Below, one piece after another: positions 22,435-33,509 of a stretch of DNA of 64,000 bases. Source of the DNA: Tamarix chinensis (lineage: Eukaryota > Streptophyta > Magnoliopsida > Caryophyllales > Tamaricaceae); the NCBI GenBank assembly GCA_030549775.1, contig CM060174.1:50297707-50361706 (forward strand). Reading direction: 5' to 3'. The notes under the pieces are model-generated. The model was not told where the DNA came from. It made no database searches and saw only the letters and a program-made list of their open reading frames with translations. Made by a program: the position numbers and the translations under genes. Position 1 is the stretch's first letter, and every line of letters starts with the position of its first letter.

Positions 22435-24214
22435 ATCGGTTGGTGCAACTGATCAATTGGTTGGGCCAAACCAATGGACTTGTTTAACTGGTTTGTGTGA
22501 TTTACTTCCATTCGATTTGGTTATGCTTTAAGGATATGTTTGGGACTATTCTATGATTGTTAATGGGATAAAATATAGATTTTATCATTGATTAATGGCC
22601 TAATGAAAGGATTAAACATATCATAATTAATGACATACTCTATAAAGATTAGAAAGGTTAAAAGGGCATTCAACTTATGAAATGTGATGATCCTTAAGAA
22701 AAAAGCAATGAAGCACAGCATGTGATTGAATTAAGTAACATGATGGGAAATATTAATATTAGACAAGGACAAATGCGAACCCTCGTATGGTTGGGAAATG
22801 GAAAGAATTAATATGGAGGAGATATGTTAATGCCTTGCTTGTTATTATATGGGACTTGTATGATCACTTATCCTCATGAAGAATGTACTAATCACGTGAA
22901 GCAAAAGACAATTGATTTGTCTATGAGTCTGGATTATCCGATCCTCATTTAGATATCAAGGGTTAATCTTCCTTCGGATGCTATTTGTGACTTCGAGAGT
23001 TGCCTTTGAACATGGTCCTTAGATGTCCTAGTGCCTTACCTACTCTAAACACTAAGGATGTAATATAGGGTATTGATACTAAAGGATCGGGTTACCTAGG
23101 TGGTTGGTTTCAGGCTAGACTTATATCCATATTGGTTAGCTTTGTCATTGACCTATGTCCATTCTAGTGATTAGCTTCAGCCTAAACTAATTTCTTCTTG
23201 GTAATTATCATAGGATAGACTTTATGTCCATTATTTAGATAGGATTCTATGGTATGTGATATCATGGGGTGGTGCACAGTCCATTGCTCAATGATAAAAT
23301 CTAGATAATAAGTAAATAGATGATAAAAGCTAATTAATGAATAGGTGGAATAATAAATAATTAGATGTTGATGGTGAAAATGGTTTGAATAACCAAAAAG
23401 GGATAAAATATGGTTTGTACACTTGGATAATGACTTAATTGACCAACTGGTTAATAATTTTAAATTTGAATGGATATCAACCTATATCAACATATGGATA
23501 AAGAAATGGTATAATCTAATTAGATGTGCGAGTTGGAAAATGAACCCTAGTTATTGTCTAAAATAACATTTTTTGTACTTGTGTGATTACCTATGTGAAT
23601 ATAAAATGAATATAAGCAAGATATATTCTGTGATGTATGAGTTATGCATGATAGTATGTTCTGGCATATTCCTACCTCTATGTATATGGCATTAGCATGA
23701 TGAATGTTAAGTTTGATATCCACGTTGTGATAGATTTTTCACACTTGTGTTCCTATTGAGGTAGCAACTTAAATTACATAGTATGTAGCATACTGTTATG
23801 CTCGTTTGCTCAGTCACCTACTCATTCCCATAAGTACAGGGCCATGTGTAGTTTTTTGGGAATTTTGTGGGGTCCATTGTGGACTGTGGTTTTGGTTTTC
23901 TTGTCACATCCTAATCTCTTTCCAGTGTGGCCCCATACTCTTAACCATTTGTATCCCTATATTAATTTAGTTGGGAACCATTAAGGTCCTTTGATGTAAA
24001 AAATTGTTTAGAATGTTTATGCAAATGTTTGCACACTCTCTTTTAAATTTGTTGGTTGGTTTTAGCCTTGTATCTAAAATGGAGTAGGCAACGAACATTT
24101 ATCCTATGATACGTACCGTGGTAATACCTAATTTTTTCTTGATATATTTTCATCTTCTGCATTATTTTTAACAAAATTTTTCGGTAGTGAAAATTGGGAT
24201 TGTTATATATTCTA
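22435..24214 (+). mobile_element. 3' LTR of gypsy 1 (G), last segment
   Basis: Resumes with ATCGGTTGGTGCAACTGATC palindromes after B1 and ends GGGATTGTTATA. From 23890 to the end it matches the 5' LTR remnant at 2320-2642. The three G segments sum to about 3.4 kb, close to A1 and A2. Confidence 0.8.
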
Positions 24215-24385
24215 TGTATAATTTATTTTCGTAGAGTAGATAAAAAAAAAGTTATTTGATACATAATAGGAAGGGGGAAAAGTACCTAAAGCAATTGGAG
24301 GTTTATGTTACCAATTTTAGTAGGGACTAAATCTGAGATTTTAGGAGAAGTTGGTTGGGACTTATGCACTAAACTTGAATATATG
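24215..24385. other. Unassigned spacer
   Basis: 171 bp between the end of the G LTR and the start of E. AT-rich, with an A9 run. I recognise nothing in it. It may be older sequence that gypsy 1 inserted into. Confidence 0.4.
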
Positions 24386-25335
24386 TAATACCCCACTTTT
24401 TAAAGTCCTTAATGTGTGTTAATCTAGGTGTATAATGGTGATCTAAGTATGTTTGTTAAAAGTGTGTTTAAGATTGGTATGGTTCTTAGATAAGCTTGAT
24501 TTTGATTGGGGAAAATATTTGGTTTCATCAAGAAACCAGTCAAAAGGTTTGAGGTACCAATCAACTAGTTTCTCCTTTAACTTTGATTTCTGAAACCCCA
24601 TGAATCGATTAACTTGTTTGGGGTACCAGTCGACTGGTTTGACTGATCTTATTGTTCTTCAAACTCAATTTTTCTTGTGAATCATTCCCCAAAACTTTTA
24701 TAGCATCTTAACTACATTTTGAAGAGTTTATTTTCAACATTTATGAAACTTAAGGGCCAGATTAACCCATTTTACTTATTTTCATTAGATTCACAAGGAA
24801 AGGGTTCATAATAAGTCACTTTCATACCCTTAACTCATTTTTCTTCCTCTTCCCTATTTTCTCTCTTCAACAAGATTCCTAAATGGATTATCTACTTCTG
24901 CAACATTAGTAGGTTTGCTGAACTTTGATTCTCATCCATTGTTGTCAATATTCCCTTCTTATGTTTGATGTTTCCAAGGCACATTACTTAGAGCCCTATA
25001 GTTTCACCAGACTAGCTCAAGGAAAAAATGTTAGCTTTGAAACTTGAAAACCTACACGTCAAAGACTCGGGTTTGGTGGTTTCAATTTATACACTCCCTC
25101 ACCCTTTTCCTTTCAATATAAACCCTCAATCATTCAAACTCAAATCTCCATTTTTCTCTCTTCTTCACTAACCTCTAAACTACACTATTTTCCTTCACAA
25201 TTGCTTTACCACTTTCCCCTCTCTATGATTGTGTCCTAATATTCTTTTCATCTTCTAATCCTTTGCCTAACTTCTTCTTGTTTTGATTTTAAGCAATATG
25301 AGGTTAGATTAGGGAAAAGAGTGAGAATTAATTTT
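24386..25335 (+). mobile_element. LTR E, 5' part
   Basis: Starts TGTAATACCCC. Contains palindromes at 24525-24645, among them the perfect 14-bp ACCAGTCGACTGGT at 24625-24638, and a TATA box at 25117. It is interrupted at about 25335, where GC-rich B'-type sequence begins abruptly. I could not identify the continuation. Confidence 0.65.
25117..25122 (+). promoter_or_regulatory. TATA box of LTR E
   Basis: CAATATAAACCCTC, followed by a C/T-rich leader. The position after the palindrome cluster matches the TATA box in G. Confidence 0.5.
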
Positions 25336-26129
25336 CATCCCTGGTGCGTTGCGCGGGCTGGGCCGTAGGAAAGGAAAAAGGAGAAGTGGGTCGCGGGAGA
25401 GGCAACCCAAACAGGGAAAAGGGGAGGAAAAAAGAAAAAGAAAAGAAGAAAGAAAAAGAAAGAAAGAAAAGGAAAAAAAGAAAAAGGGAAAAGGGAAAAA
25501 TAATTAGTTTTGGTATTTAAATTAATTAAAATATTTGAGATATTTAAAAATAATAATATTTAAATAAAATAATCTTTAATCCTTTTTTAAGCTAAATTAG
25601 GATTTTTAAAAGATTTTCTATAAATTCCATTTTAATTAGCAAAACACCTTAAATTTCTCCAATTAAATTATTTATAAAATTCCTATTAATTTGAAACTAT
25701 TTTCTCCTTCTTATTTTAAATACAATAATTTATTTAATAAATTTTTAAAATAAAATCCTTAATTATTTAAAATACCAAACTTTTCTAATAAAAATTATTT
25801 ATTATTTTCTTCTTGAATAGCCCTAATTAATTATAATTTTTATGGTAAGGGTGTTACTAAGGCCATTGTATGCTTATATGCATTATGTGCTTAATATGCT
25901 ATGTATTCTATGTTTATGATTATTAATTATTTTGTATGTGGTATGACATGGAGTTGAAGTATGTTTTTGTATGGCATGTGTACTATGTGTATGTGACGAT
26001 ATGTGTTGTGACCTTGTAAGACATGCATGAGAGGATGTCGATGTGGTTTGTGTGGAAGAAAGGATGAAAAAGGAGGATGGAGAAAGAAGTTGACTAAGGG
26101 AAGTGAGTTGACCTAATTTTATGGTTTTA

Positions 26130-26570
26130 TAAGGAATAATCTAATGTATGGTTTTATGTGGAAGAATATAATTTATGGTTTTATGCGGAGAATATAATAT
26201 ATGGTTTTATTTAGGAGAATGTAATTTATGATGTTATATAAGAGAATCGAATTTATGGTGTGTTTGGGAGAATCTAGTTTATGATGTTAATTGGGAGAAT
26301 CTAATTTATGATGTTATATGGGAAAATCGAATTGATGGTTTGTTTGGGAGAATTTAATTTATGATGTTATTTGGGAGAATTTAATTTATGATTTGATTGG
26401 GAGAATCTAATTTATCATTTGTTTGGGGGAATCTAATTTATGGTTTTCCTTGGGAGATTCAAATTTATGATTTTATGTGGCAGAATCTAACTTATGGTCT
26501 TATATGGGAAAATATAATTTGTGGTTATGAATGGGAGAATCTAATCAATGGTAAGGTAAGGATGAATCTT
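26130..26570. repeat. 26-27-bp repeats GGGAGAATCTAATTTATGAT in B' 5' LTR
   Basis: The block (G)GAGAATNTAATTTATG recurs every 26-27 bp (for example at 26188, 26215, 26242, 26268, 26295, 26322, 26348, 26375, 26401). About sixteen units. The inverted counterpart is at 30480-30910 in the 3' copy. Confidence 0.9.
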
Positions 26571-27394
26571 CGGTTTTATGTTATTTGAATCTAGGGTTTG
26601 GTAAGGATGAATATTTGGTTGGTATGGATTGAACTTAGGGTTTGGTATGGACAAATTTTTGGGTTTTATATGGTTTGAATTTAGGTTTGGTATGGGTGAA
26701 TATTTGGTTTTGTGTGGATTGAATTTAGGGTTTTGTATGACGGAATCATGGTTTGTATGGTGGTATTTATAGTTTTATGGTGGTATTAGGGTTTTAATGG
26801 TGGCATTGATGGTTGTATGGTGGTATTAGGGTTTACATGGTTGAATTTAGGGTTTCACGTGGAATTTTAGGGTATGCATGAAAAATGTTCAAAGGTTTGC
26901 ATGGGGAGATTAATGTCTGCATGGGTATGAAATTTACGTGCGGAAAGTTAATTTGGGATGTAAGGAAGGTAATGTAAGTGTTATTTGGGTGTTGAACTAT
27001 TTTGGACGGAAAATAGTACGTGGGGCATTATGAGGGTACAGAAGAGACTGAATTAGGGTTTGGAGTAATGAACTATGGATTGTTGTGATTAACTAGGGTT
27101 GGAGTGGATAATTGTGGTTTGTTATGATTAACTAAGGCGTGGAGTGGCTAATTATGGTTGTTATGGTTAAATAGAGTTTGGAGTGGTTAACTATGGTTAG
27201 TTGTGATTAATTAGGGTTTGTTGCGGCTGATTAGGGTTTTTCGTGTGTCATGTGTATTTAGTGATTAAAGTGTAACTATGATTGTGAAATTTATGATTTG
27301 TGATGTGTGATGATTCATGCATGTCCACGGTGAAAGCTTCTGAATAAGATACTTAAAACATTAATTATCTAAAGTGGAAGATCGTTGAGACGGG

Positions 27395-27650
27395 ACCAAC
27401 CGATCCACCGGTTATAATAGTGGTTAGGACATGATGTCATATGTGTGACCGATCCACCGGTTATAATAGTGAGGGTTCCCGAGCTCAACAAACACAAACT
27501 CGAGTGTTGCTAAAATGCTTAAAAGATACTAATTACTTACAGTGGAACACCATGCTAGCCGGAGCCAACCGATCCACCGGTTAGGAATAAAGGTTAGGAC
27601 GCGTAGTCCTATGTGTCTCCGATCCACCGGCTATAATAGTGGGGGCTTCC
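27395..27650. repeat. CCGATCCACCGG repeats in B' 5' LTR
   Basis: Reverse-orientation version of the CCGGTGGACCGG repeats of B1: four CGATCCACCGG..TATAATAGTG units. The whole region (about 27165-28185) is missing from the 3' copy. Confidence 0.8.
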
Positions 27651-28190
27651 GTACTCGCATTGATTTGATAAAAAGTGTGGTGTGAATCGACTCCTGATCA
27701 GAAATTAATTAAGTAATTGAATTGGATTATTCATGGGCCTTTGTACTTTTACCTGGTTGATCATATACATTTAAGATTGTGTTCTTCTATTCTTCTGCAT
27801 GATTTATGTGCTTATGTGTAGGCCTTAGTACTCGGTTACCTTACTCAGTATGTATCGTACTAATCACCCTTTTCATGGGTGCTGCTCAATCCCACGAGTA
27901 GTATACCCTTCTGACTTTGTGCAGGTGGGCGAGACATCAATCGGAGCTGAGTGTTGAGCATGTCTGGCTCAAAGTTCGAGAGAGTTGTGGTCATATTTCA
28001 ACATTTATGTGATTCTATTTCCTTTTATTATTTCTTTTGTATCGGATTTATCCTCTTTGATTTCGCACTCTGATCTCTATCTTATTATGATTCATAAACG
28101 TTTATACGTACTCTGATTTTTAACGTATGATCTTTTGAGTCTTTTATGAAATGTTGGTTGAGTTTAATGTAAATCTTTTCTTAGCCTTAG

Positions 28191-28236
28191 CACTTGGTAC
28201 TGAAACTGTCAGAGAGAACTGGTTCAGTACTAAGTG
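28191..28236. repeat. Conserved 46-nt hairpin in B' 5' LTR
   Basis: CACTTGGTACTGAA ... TTCAGTACTAAGTG arms, with one non-canonical pair, ending 94 nt before the LTR end. Confidence 0.8.
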
Positions 28237-28332
28237 TGGCGGTAACATCCCCAGAATTCACGAGTTTTAAGTATTTCTATTTTAATTACTTCCGCTTTAA
28301 AAAAAAGGTAGTGAATCTTGAGGTGTTACAAT

Positions 28333-28665
28333 TTGGTATCAAAGCAGGTTTCGACCATGCTCTTTCTTTTTCTTTAAAACTTTTAAGTTAATACCACAGG
28401 ATGGTATCGAAGTTGATTTCGACCAAACTCCTTTGTTTTTAAAATCTTTTAAGCCGATACCACAAGTTGGTATTTGAGCGGTTGATCCTTTTGATGACAC
28501 TCTTTCGTTTTAAAATTTTTAAGCCGATACCATAATTTGGTATCAAAAGCAGTTTTGATCACGCTCTTTCGATATTAAAATTTTTAAGTTGCTACCACAA
28601 GTTGGTATCGTAGCTGATTTCGACCACACTCTTTCGTTTTTAAAATTTTGACCATGCCTGTTTTC
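28333..28665 (+). repeat. Five tandem primer-binding-site-like repeats
   Basis: TTGGTATCAAAGC or a variant recurs at 28333, 28401, 28467, 28537 and 28602 (spacing 68, 66, 70 and 65 bp). The first, next to the LTR, is the regular initiator-Met tRNA site. From the second copy on, each is preceded by its inverted complement, as in GATACCACAAGTTGGTATC, so a small hairpin sits at each unit border. Units also share TTTCGACCA and CTCTTTCGTTTTTAAAA-like sequence. Confidence 0.92.
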
Positions 28666-28915
28666 AAAATTAAATTTGGTTTATGAATTTTTTATCGGAT
28701 TTTAAAGTGTGTTTCGATCATTCTTTCGTTTTTAACCTTTTTAAGCTGATACTACAAGTAGTGTCATTTTCAAAATGAATTTGGATTAAAAAGTTTTCCT
28801 CGATTTCAAATCATTTCAAACCAAAAAGAATTTATTTATTTATTTATTATTTTAAAACGTTTTCATTCCGGCCATAGTGAGAATCGAAGGGTAGATTCCT
28901 TATTAAGTTTATTCT

Positions 28916-29125
28916 TAAAGGGGTAGTTTTTATAAGTATTATTTTTCGTATGGTGTCCCTATTTTCGTTGATTTAAATTTCATTTAGTAAGTTTATTCCT
29001 AAGGGGGTAGTTTATATAGGTATTAGTGTTAGTTTGGTTTTCTAGCCACTTAGAATGTTTTTTTTCCTAACCCTAAGCGCTCCCGGAGACTTCGGGGGCG
29101 AAGTCTGTTTTTAAGGGGGTAGTGA
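28916..29125 (+). repeat. Three polypurine-tract-like copies
   Basis: TAAAGGGGTAGTTT near 28917, TAAGGGGGTAGTTT near 29000, and TTTTTAAGGGGGTAGTGA at 29108-29125. The last abuts the 3' LTR. The first two are each preceded by AAGTTTATTC. Confidence 0.8.
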
Positions 29126-29949
29126 TGAAATGCCCCGAAAATTTCTAATTTTATAAATTATATTTAAATGATATTTTATTAGAAAAATTATTTAAATAAA
29201 TTAATTTTATTAAAATAAAAAGGAATTTATTAGAGAAAAATTAAGAAGAAATTTAGAAGTATTTTAATTAGGAAAAATTTGGGTATTTTAGCTAATTAAG
29301 GATTTCATTTTGGAAATTAATTAAATAAATTATTTTATTTAAAATAAGGAGGATAAAATATTTCCAAATTAATACAAATTTTATAAATAATTTAATTGGA
29401 GAAATTAGGATATTTTGTTAATTAAAATAGAATTTATGGAAAATCTTTTAAAAATCCTTATTTAGCTTAAAAAGGGATTTAAAATTTATTATTTTTAAGT
29501 AACCCAAATATCCTAATTAATTTAATTAAACCAACCCCCTATTTTTCTTTTTCCCTTTTTCCTTTTTCTTCCTTTTTCTTCTTCTTCTTTTCTTTTTCTT
29601 TTTCTTCTTCTTCCCAAACTAGGCCAGCTCGCGCCTAGTTTCTCTTCCTCCTTTCCTTCGGCCCAGCTGCGCCGCACACCCTTCGTCCCCCTTCCAACGC
29701 CGCGTTTTGATTGTTTTTCCAACAGAACACAACGTTTCATTTAAACATTACTTGCGTCACCGAACCGCCCGGTTCTCCCCCTTTCTTTTCTTTCCCAACC
29801 GACCGGTCCACCCCCCCCCCCCCCATCTCCTTCCTTCTTCCTCCCCTCTCCTCCGTCGACGCTGCTGCAACTCCCGCCCCAGAAAATGGCGGCGCCGGCT
29901 ACGAGGACTCTGACCAGCCGATTCACCCCTATTTTTATTCCTCTCAACT
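29126..29949. repeat. Inverted repeat, left arm
   Basis: About 820 bp that pair with 32716-33509 in reverse orientation with few differences by eye, from the TGAAATGCCC terminus to CCTATTTTTATTCCTCTC at the inner end. Includes a C14 run at 29811-29824 that the right arm lacks. Confidence 0.9.
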
Positions 29950-29956
29950 CGCGCCA

Positions 29957-30002
29957 CACTTAGTACCGAACCAGTTCTCTCCGACCGTTTCGGTACCAAG
30001 TG
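29957..30002. repeat. Conserved 46-nt hairpin in B' 3' copy
   Basis: CACTTAGTACCGAA ... TTCGGTACCAAGTG, a stem of up to 14 pairs with one non-canonical pair. It lies directly at the inversion joint. Confidence 0.85.
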
Positions 30003-30479
30003 CTAAGGCTAAAGAAAAGAAACAATCAATTATAAATCAATACAACCATAATTAGCCACTCCACGCCTTAGTTAATCATAACAAACCACAATTATCCACT
30101 CCAACCCTAGTTTATCACAACAACCTAGAGTTCATTACTCCAAACCCTAATTCCATCTCTTCCGTAACCTCATAATGCTCCACATACTATTTTCTGTCCA
30201 AAATAGTTCAACACCCAAATAACACTTACATTACCTTCCTTACATCCCAAATTAACTTTCCACACGTAAATTTTACTCCCATGTAGACTTTACACATCCC
30301 ATGCGACCATTCGAACTTTTCATGCAAAACCCTAACTCCAATACGCAACCCTAATACCACCACCACGCAACCATTAATACCACCATGCAAAACCCAAGAT
30401 TCCGTCATACAATACCCTAAATGCAATCCATACCAACCAAATATTCATCCTTACCAAACCCTAGATTCAAATAACATAA

Positions 30480-30910
30480 AACCGAAGATTCATCCTTACC
30501 TTACCATTGATTAGATTCTCCCATTCATAACCACAAATTATATTTTCCCATATAAGACCATAAGTTAGATTCTGCCACATAAAATCATAAATTTGAATCT
30601 TCCAAGGAAAACCATAAATTAGATTCCCCCAAACAAATCATAAATTAGATTCTCCCAATCAAATCATAAATTAAATTCTCCCAAACAAACCATCAATTCG
30701 ATTTTCCCATATAACATCATAAATTAGATTTTCCCAATTAACATCATAAACTAGATTCTCCCAAACACACCATAAATTCGATTCTTTCATATAACATCAT
30801 AAATTACATTCTCCTAAATAAAACCATATATTATATTCTCCGCATAAAACCATAAATTATATTCTTCCACATAAAACCATACATTAGATTATTCCTTATA
30901 AAAACCATAA
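30480..30910. repeat. 26-27-bp repeats, inverted counterpart
   Basis: Reverse-complement copy of the 26130-26570 array (AATTAGATTCTCCCAA units). Confidence 0.85.
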
Positions 30911-31440
30911 AATTAGGTCAACTCACTTCCCTTAGTCAACTTCTTTCCCCATCCTCCTTTTTCATCCTTTCTTCCACAAAAACCACATCGACATCCTCTC
31001 ATACATGTCTTACAAGGTCACAACACATATCGTCACATACACATAGTACACATGCCATACAAAAACATACTTCAACTCCATGTCATACCACATACAAAAT
31101 AATTAATAATCATAAACATAGAATACATAGAATATGAAGCACATAATGCATATAAGCACACAATGGCCTTAGTAACACCCTTACCTAAAACGACACCGGT
31201 CTTGGAGCATGCTCCTATTCTACTTGAGGGGTTTGAATGGGTTCACCTATTATATAAAATTATACTAGAATTAGGATCCCTTATAAAATTTTATTATTCT
31301 CTAACTTATTCTAAGATTTAGTTTTTAATCAAAATAATATTACACAATAATTAACTATACAAAATATTACTTAAGAATATAACTAAATTACTATTTCCAT
31401 TCGAAGAGGGGTGGTGATATAAGGGTTTCTACCCTTCACC

Positions 31441-31449
31441 CAAAATAGT

Positions 31450-31492
<43 letters not shown>

Positions 31493-32000
31493 GTAAAATA
31501 TTATTAATAATACTCTGATTAGTAGAATATTAATTTTAATAATAATATAAATATTAAAATTAAAAGTGGCTTTCGCAACTACCCCATTTAATACTAATAG
31601 TATTAAAAATGGTAATAATAGTAGTAATAATATATATATATACTTATAATATAAAAGGAAATAGTGCTAATAATGATAATATATTAGTAATAATGTTAAA
31701 AATGCTAATAATAATAATAAAAGGCAAAGTTTCGAGGCTTAATTAAAATTTTAGGTTTCTACCCCTCCTAAAATAATTACAATATTAAATAATTAATTAC
31801 ACTAATAATAATATTATTAATTATATTATTAATAATATTAGTAAACATGTAATAATTCTATTAAATAACTGAAATTCGAGAAAAATAGTTTTTCTAACTC
31901 AAGAATACTCACAAACCTGTAAAGAAGATTTAACCATTAGATTAAAGTTTATAACAATAATAATAATAATTATTATTATTATTATTAGAATTGAATTAAC
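31441..32000. repeat. AAT/ATT microsatellites in B'
   Basis: (AAT)14 at 31449-31491, further AAT-rich runs, and AATAATAATAATTATTATTATT at 31960-31987. They occupy the same place as the trinucleotide tracts of B1. Confidence 0.9.
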
Positions 32001-32533
32001 ATTAAAAATTAGGATAAAAGCATAATAATCCTCAATAATTCGAAATTAAGTATTTAAAAGGTCTAGGATTTCACCTTGAGTTGGTGGGGATGGGTGGCAC
32101 TGGCGGTGGTTCCCGTAGGTGTCCGGAAAAATGATCTAAGAGGGGTGAAAATGAAGAAAAAGAGGGAAGGGGAAAGGAGAAAAATAAAATAAGCTTATGG
32201 TTCTGTGGAGGAGACTTAGCAGGAGATATTGGGTGGTTTATAGGGTGGCAGAAGTGGCATATGTGGCGGCGGACGGTGGTTTAAGGATTCGAGGTGAAAA
32301 TTCTGGCGAGATGAGCAGCAAACTTTGCACGGTTATGTAGGCACGTGCAAGAAGAATCGAAGGTTGAAAATGGTTTAGTTAATTAGATGGCGTTGCAGGG
32401 AATATTTTTAGATGCAGAGGCGGCGTCGAGGTTGGCTAACGGCGGAGAAAAGCGTGTCTGAAGTCACGGTGGCGGGCGGTTCTCACTTAGGGTTTCAAGA
32501 AAGAAGAAGCTTCAAAAACGTCCACAACTAGGC

Positions 32534-32542
32534 TATTTATAG
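32534..32542 (-). promoter_or_regulatory. TATA box of the B' LTR copy
   Basis: Minus-strand CTATAAATA followed by GCCTAG, in the GC-rich part of the inverted copy. It matches the TATA boxes of B1, B2 and B3. A transcript from here would run left, through the copy's inverted body, toward the primer-site region. Confidence 0.6.
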
Positions 32543-32715
32543 AGTTTAGATGGGTTATTAGGGTTTTGGAGGTCAGCGGGATGGTGTTGGATGCTAGGGT
32601 TTGGGTGGTCGGCATCAGAAATCGGCCGGCAATTGCTTGGGTTGGGTCGAAGGTTCGCGAAGCCAAAGAGAGAGAATGAGCGGGAGTTGAGGGTAACCGA
32701 TCATGACAAGCTAAT

Positions 32716-33509
32716 GTGCGAGTCGAGAGGAATAAAAATAGGGGTGAATCGGCCGGTCAGAGTCCTCGTAGCCGGCGCCGCCATTTTCAGGGGTGGGAGT
32801 TGCAGCAGCGTCGACGGAGGAGAGGGGAGGAAGAAGGAAGGAGATAGGGGTGGACCGATCAGCCGGGAAAGAAAAGAAAGGGGGAGAACCGGGCGGTTCG
32901 GCGACGCAAGTAACGTTTAAATGAAACGTTGCGTTCCGTTGGAAAAACAATCAAAACACGATGCTGGAAGGGGAAAGAAGGGTGTGCGGCGCAGCTGGGC
33001 CAAAGGAAAGGAGGAAGAGAAACTAGGCCACTAGCTGGCCCAGTTCGGGAAGAAGAATAAAAAGGAAGAAAAAGAAAAAAGGGAAAAAGAAAAATAGGGG
33101 GTTGGTTTAATTAAATTAATTAGGATATTTGGGTTATTTAAAAATAATAATATTTAAATCCCTTTTTAGGCTAAATAAGGAATTTTAAAAGATTTTCCAT
33201 AAATTCTATTTTAATTAACAAAATACCCTAATTTCTCCAATTAAATTATTTATAAAATTCATATTAATTTGGAAATATTTTATCCTCCTTATTTTAAATA
33301 AAATAATTTATTTAATTAATTTCCAAAATGAAATCCTTAATTAGCTAAAATACCCAAATTTTTCCTAATTAAAATACTTCTTAATTTCTTCTTAATTTTT
33401 TTCTAATAAATTCCTTTTTATTTTAATAAAATTAATTTATTTAAATAATTTTTCTAATAAAATACCATTTAAATATAATTTATAAAATTAGAAATTTTTG
33501 GGCATTTCA
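32716..33509. repeat. Inverted repeat, right arm
   Basis: Reverse partner of 29126-29949. The two arms flank about 2.77 kb. Confidence 0.9.

Larger units (their letters stand above)
25336..28330 (+). mobile_element. 5' LTR of the B' element, rearranged
   Basis: Ends GAGGTGTTACA right before a primer site, so element orientation is plus. The body 25847-28330 is in that orientation. The first part (25336-25846: GC-rich, polypurine, AT-rich) is in the opposite orientation and is a direct repeat of about 33000-33490. The joint is at 25846/25847, where GGTAAGGGTGTTACTAAGG begins; the reverse of that sequence is found at about 31160-31185. The expected TGAAATGCCCC start is missing. Confidence 0.7.
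28331..29125 (+). mobile_element. Internal region of the B' element, non-coding
   Basis: Only about 795 bp lie between the 5' LTR end and the 3' LTR start. It has a primer-site array at the left, polypurine tracts at the right, and no gag or pol. Large LTRs with a short non-coding interior fit a non-autonomous (LARD-like) element that would depend on a gypsy 1-type relative, whose primer region has the same plan. Confidence 0.75.
29126..33509 (+). mobile_element. 3' LTR of the B' element, fold-back form
   Basis: Starts TGAAATGCCCCG after the polypurine tract and ends GGGCATTTCA, so both ends are the same LTR terminus in opposite orientation. 29126-29949 is LTR start in element orientation. 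From about 29950 the sequence is an inverted LTR copy that lacks its first 80-100 nt and has an internal deletion of about 1 kb. The element therefore has one LTR terminus twice and lacks the GGTGTTACA end here. Confidence 0.75.

Noticed and set aside
26590..26890. Scattered TTTAGGG as interstitial telomere
   Set aside because: The heptamer is not tandem; it occurs singly in a G/T-rich degenerate repeat of the B' LTR.
29707..30055. Pro/Ser/Arg-rich frames in the B' LTR as a gene
   Set aside because: Several frames on both strands are open in C-rich sequence. The right arm repeats only parts of them, and a C14 run shifts the frame.
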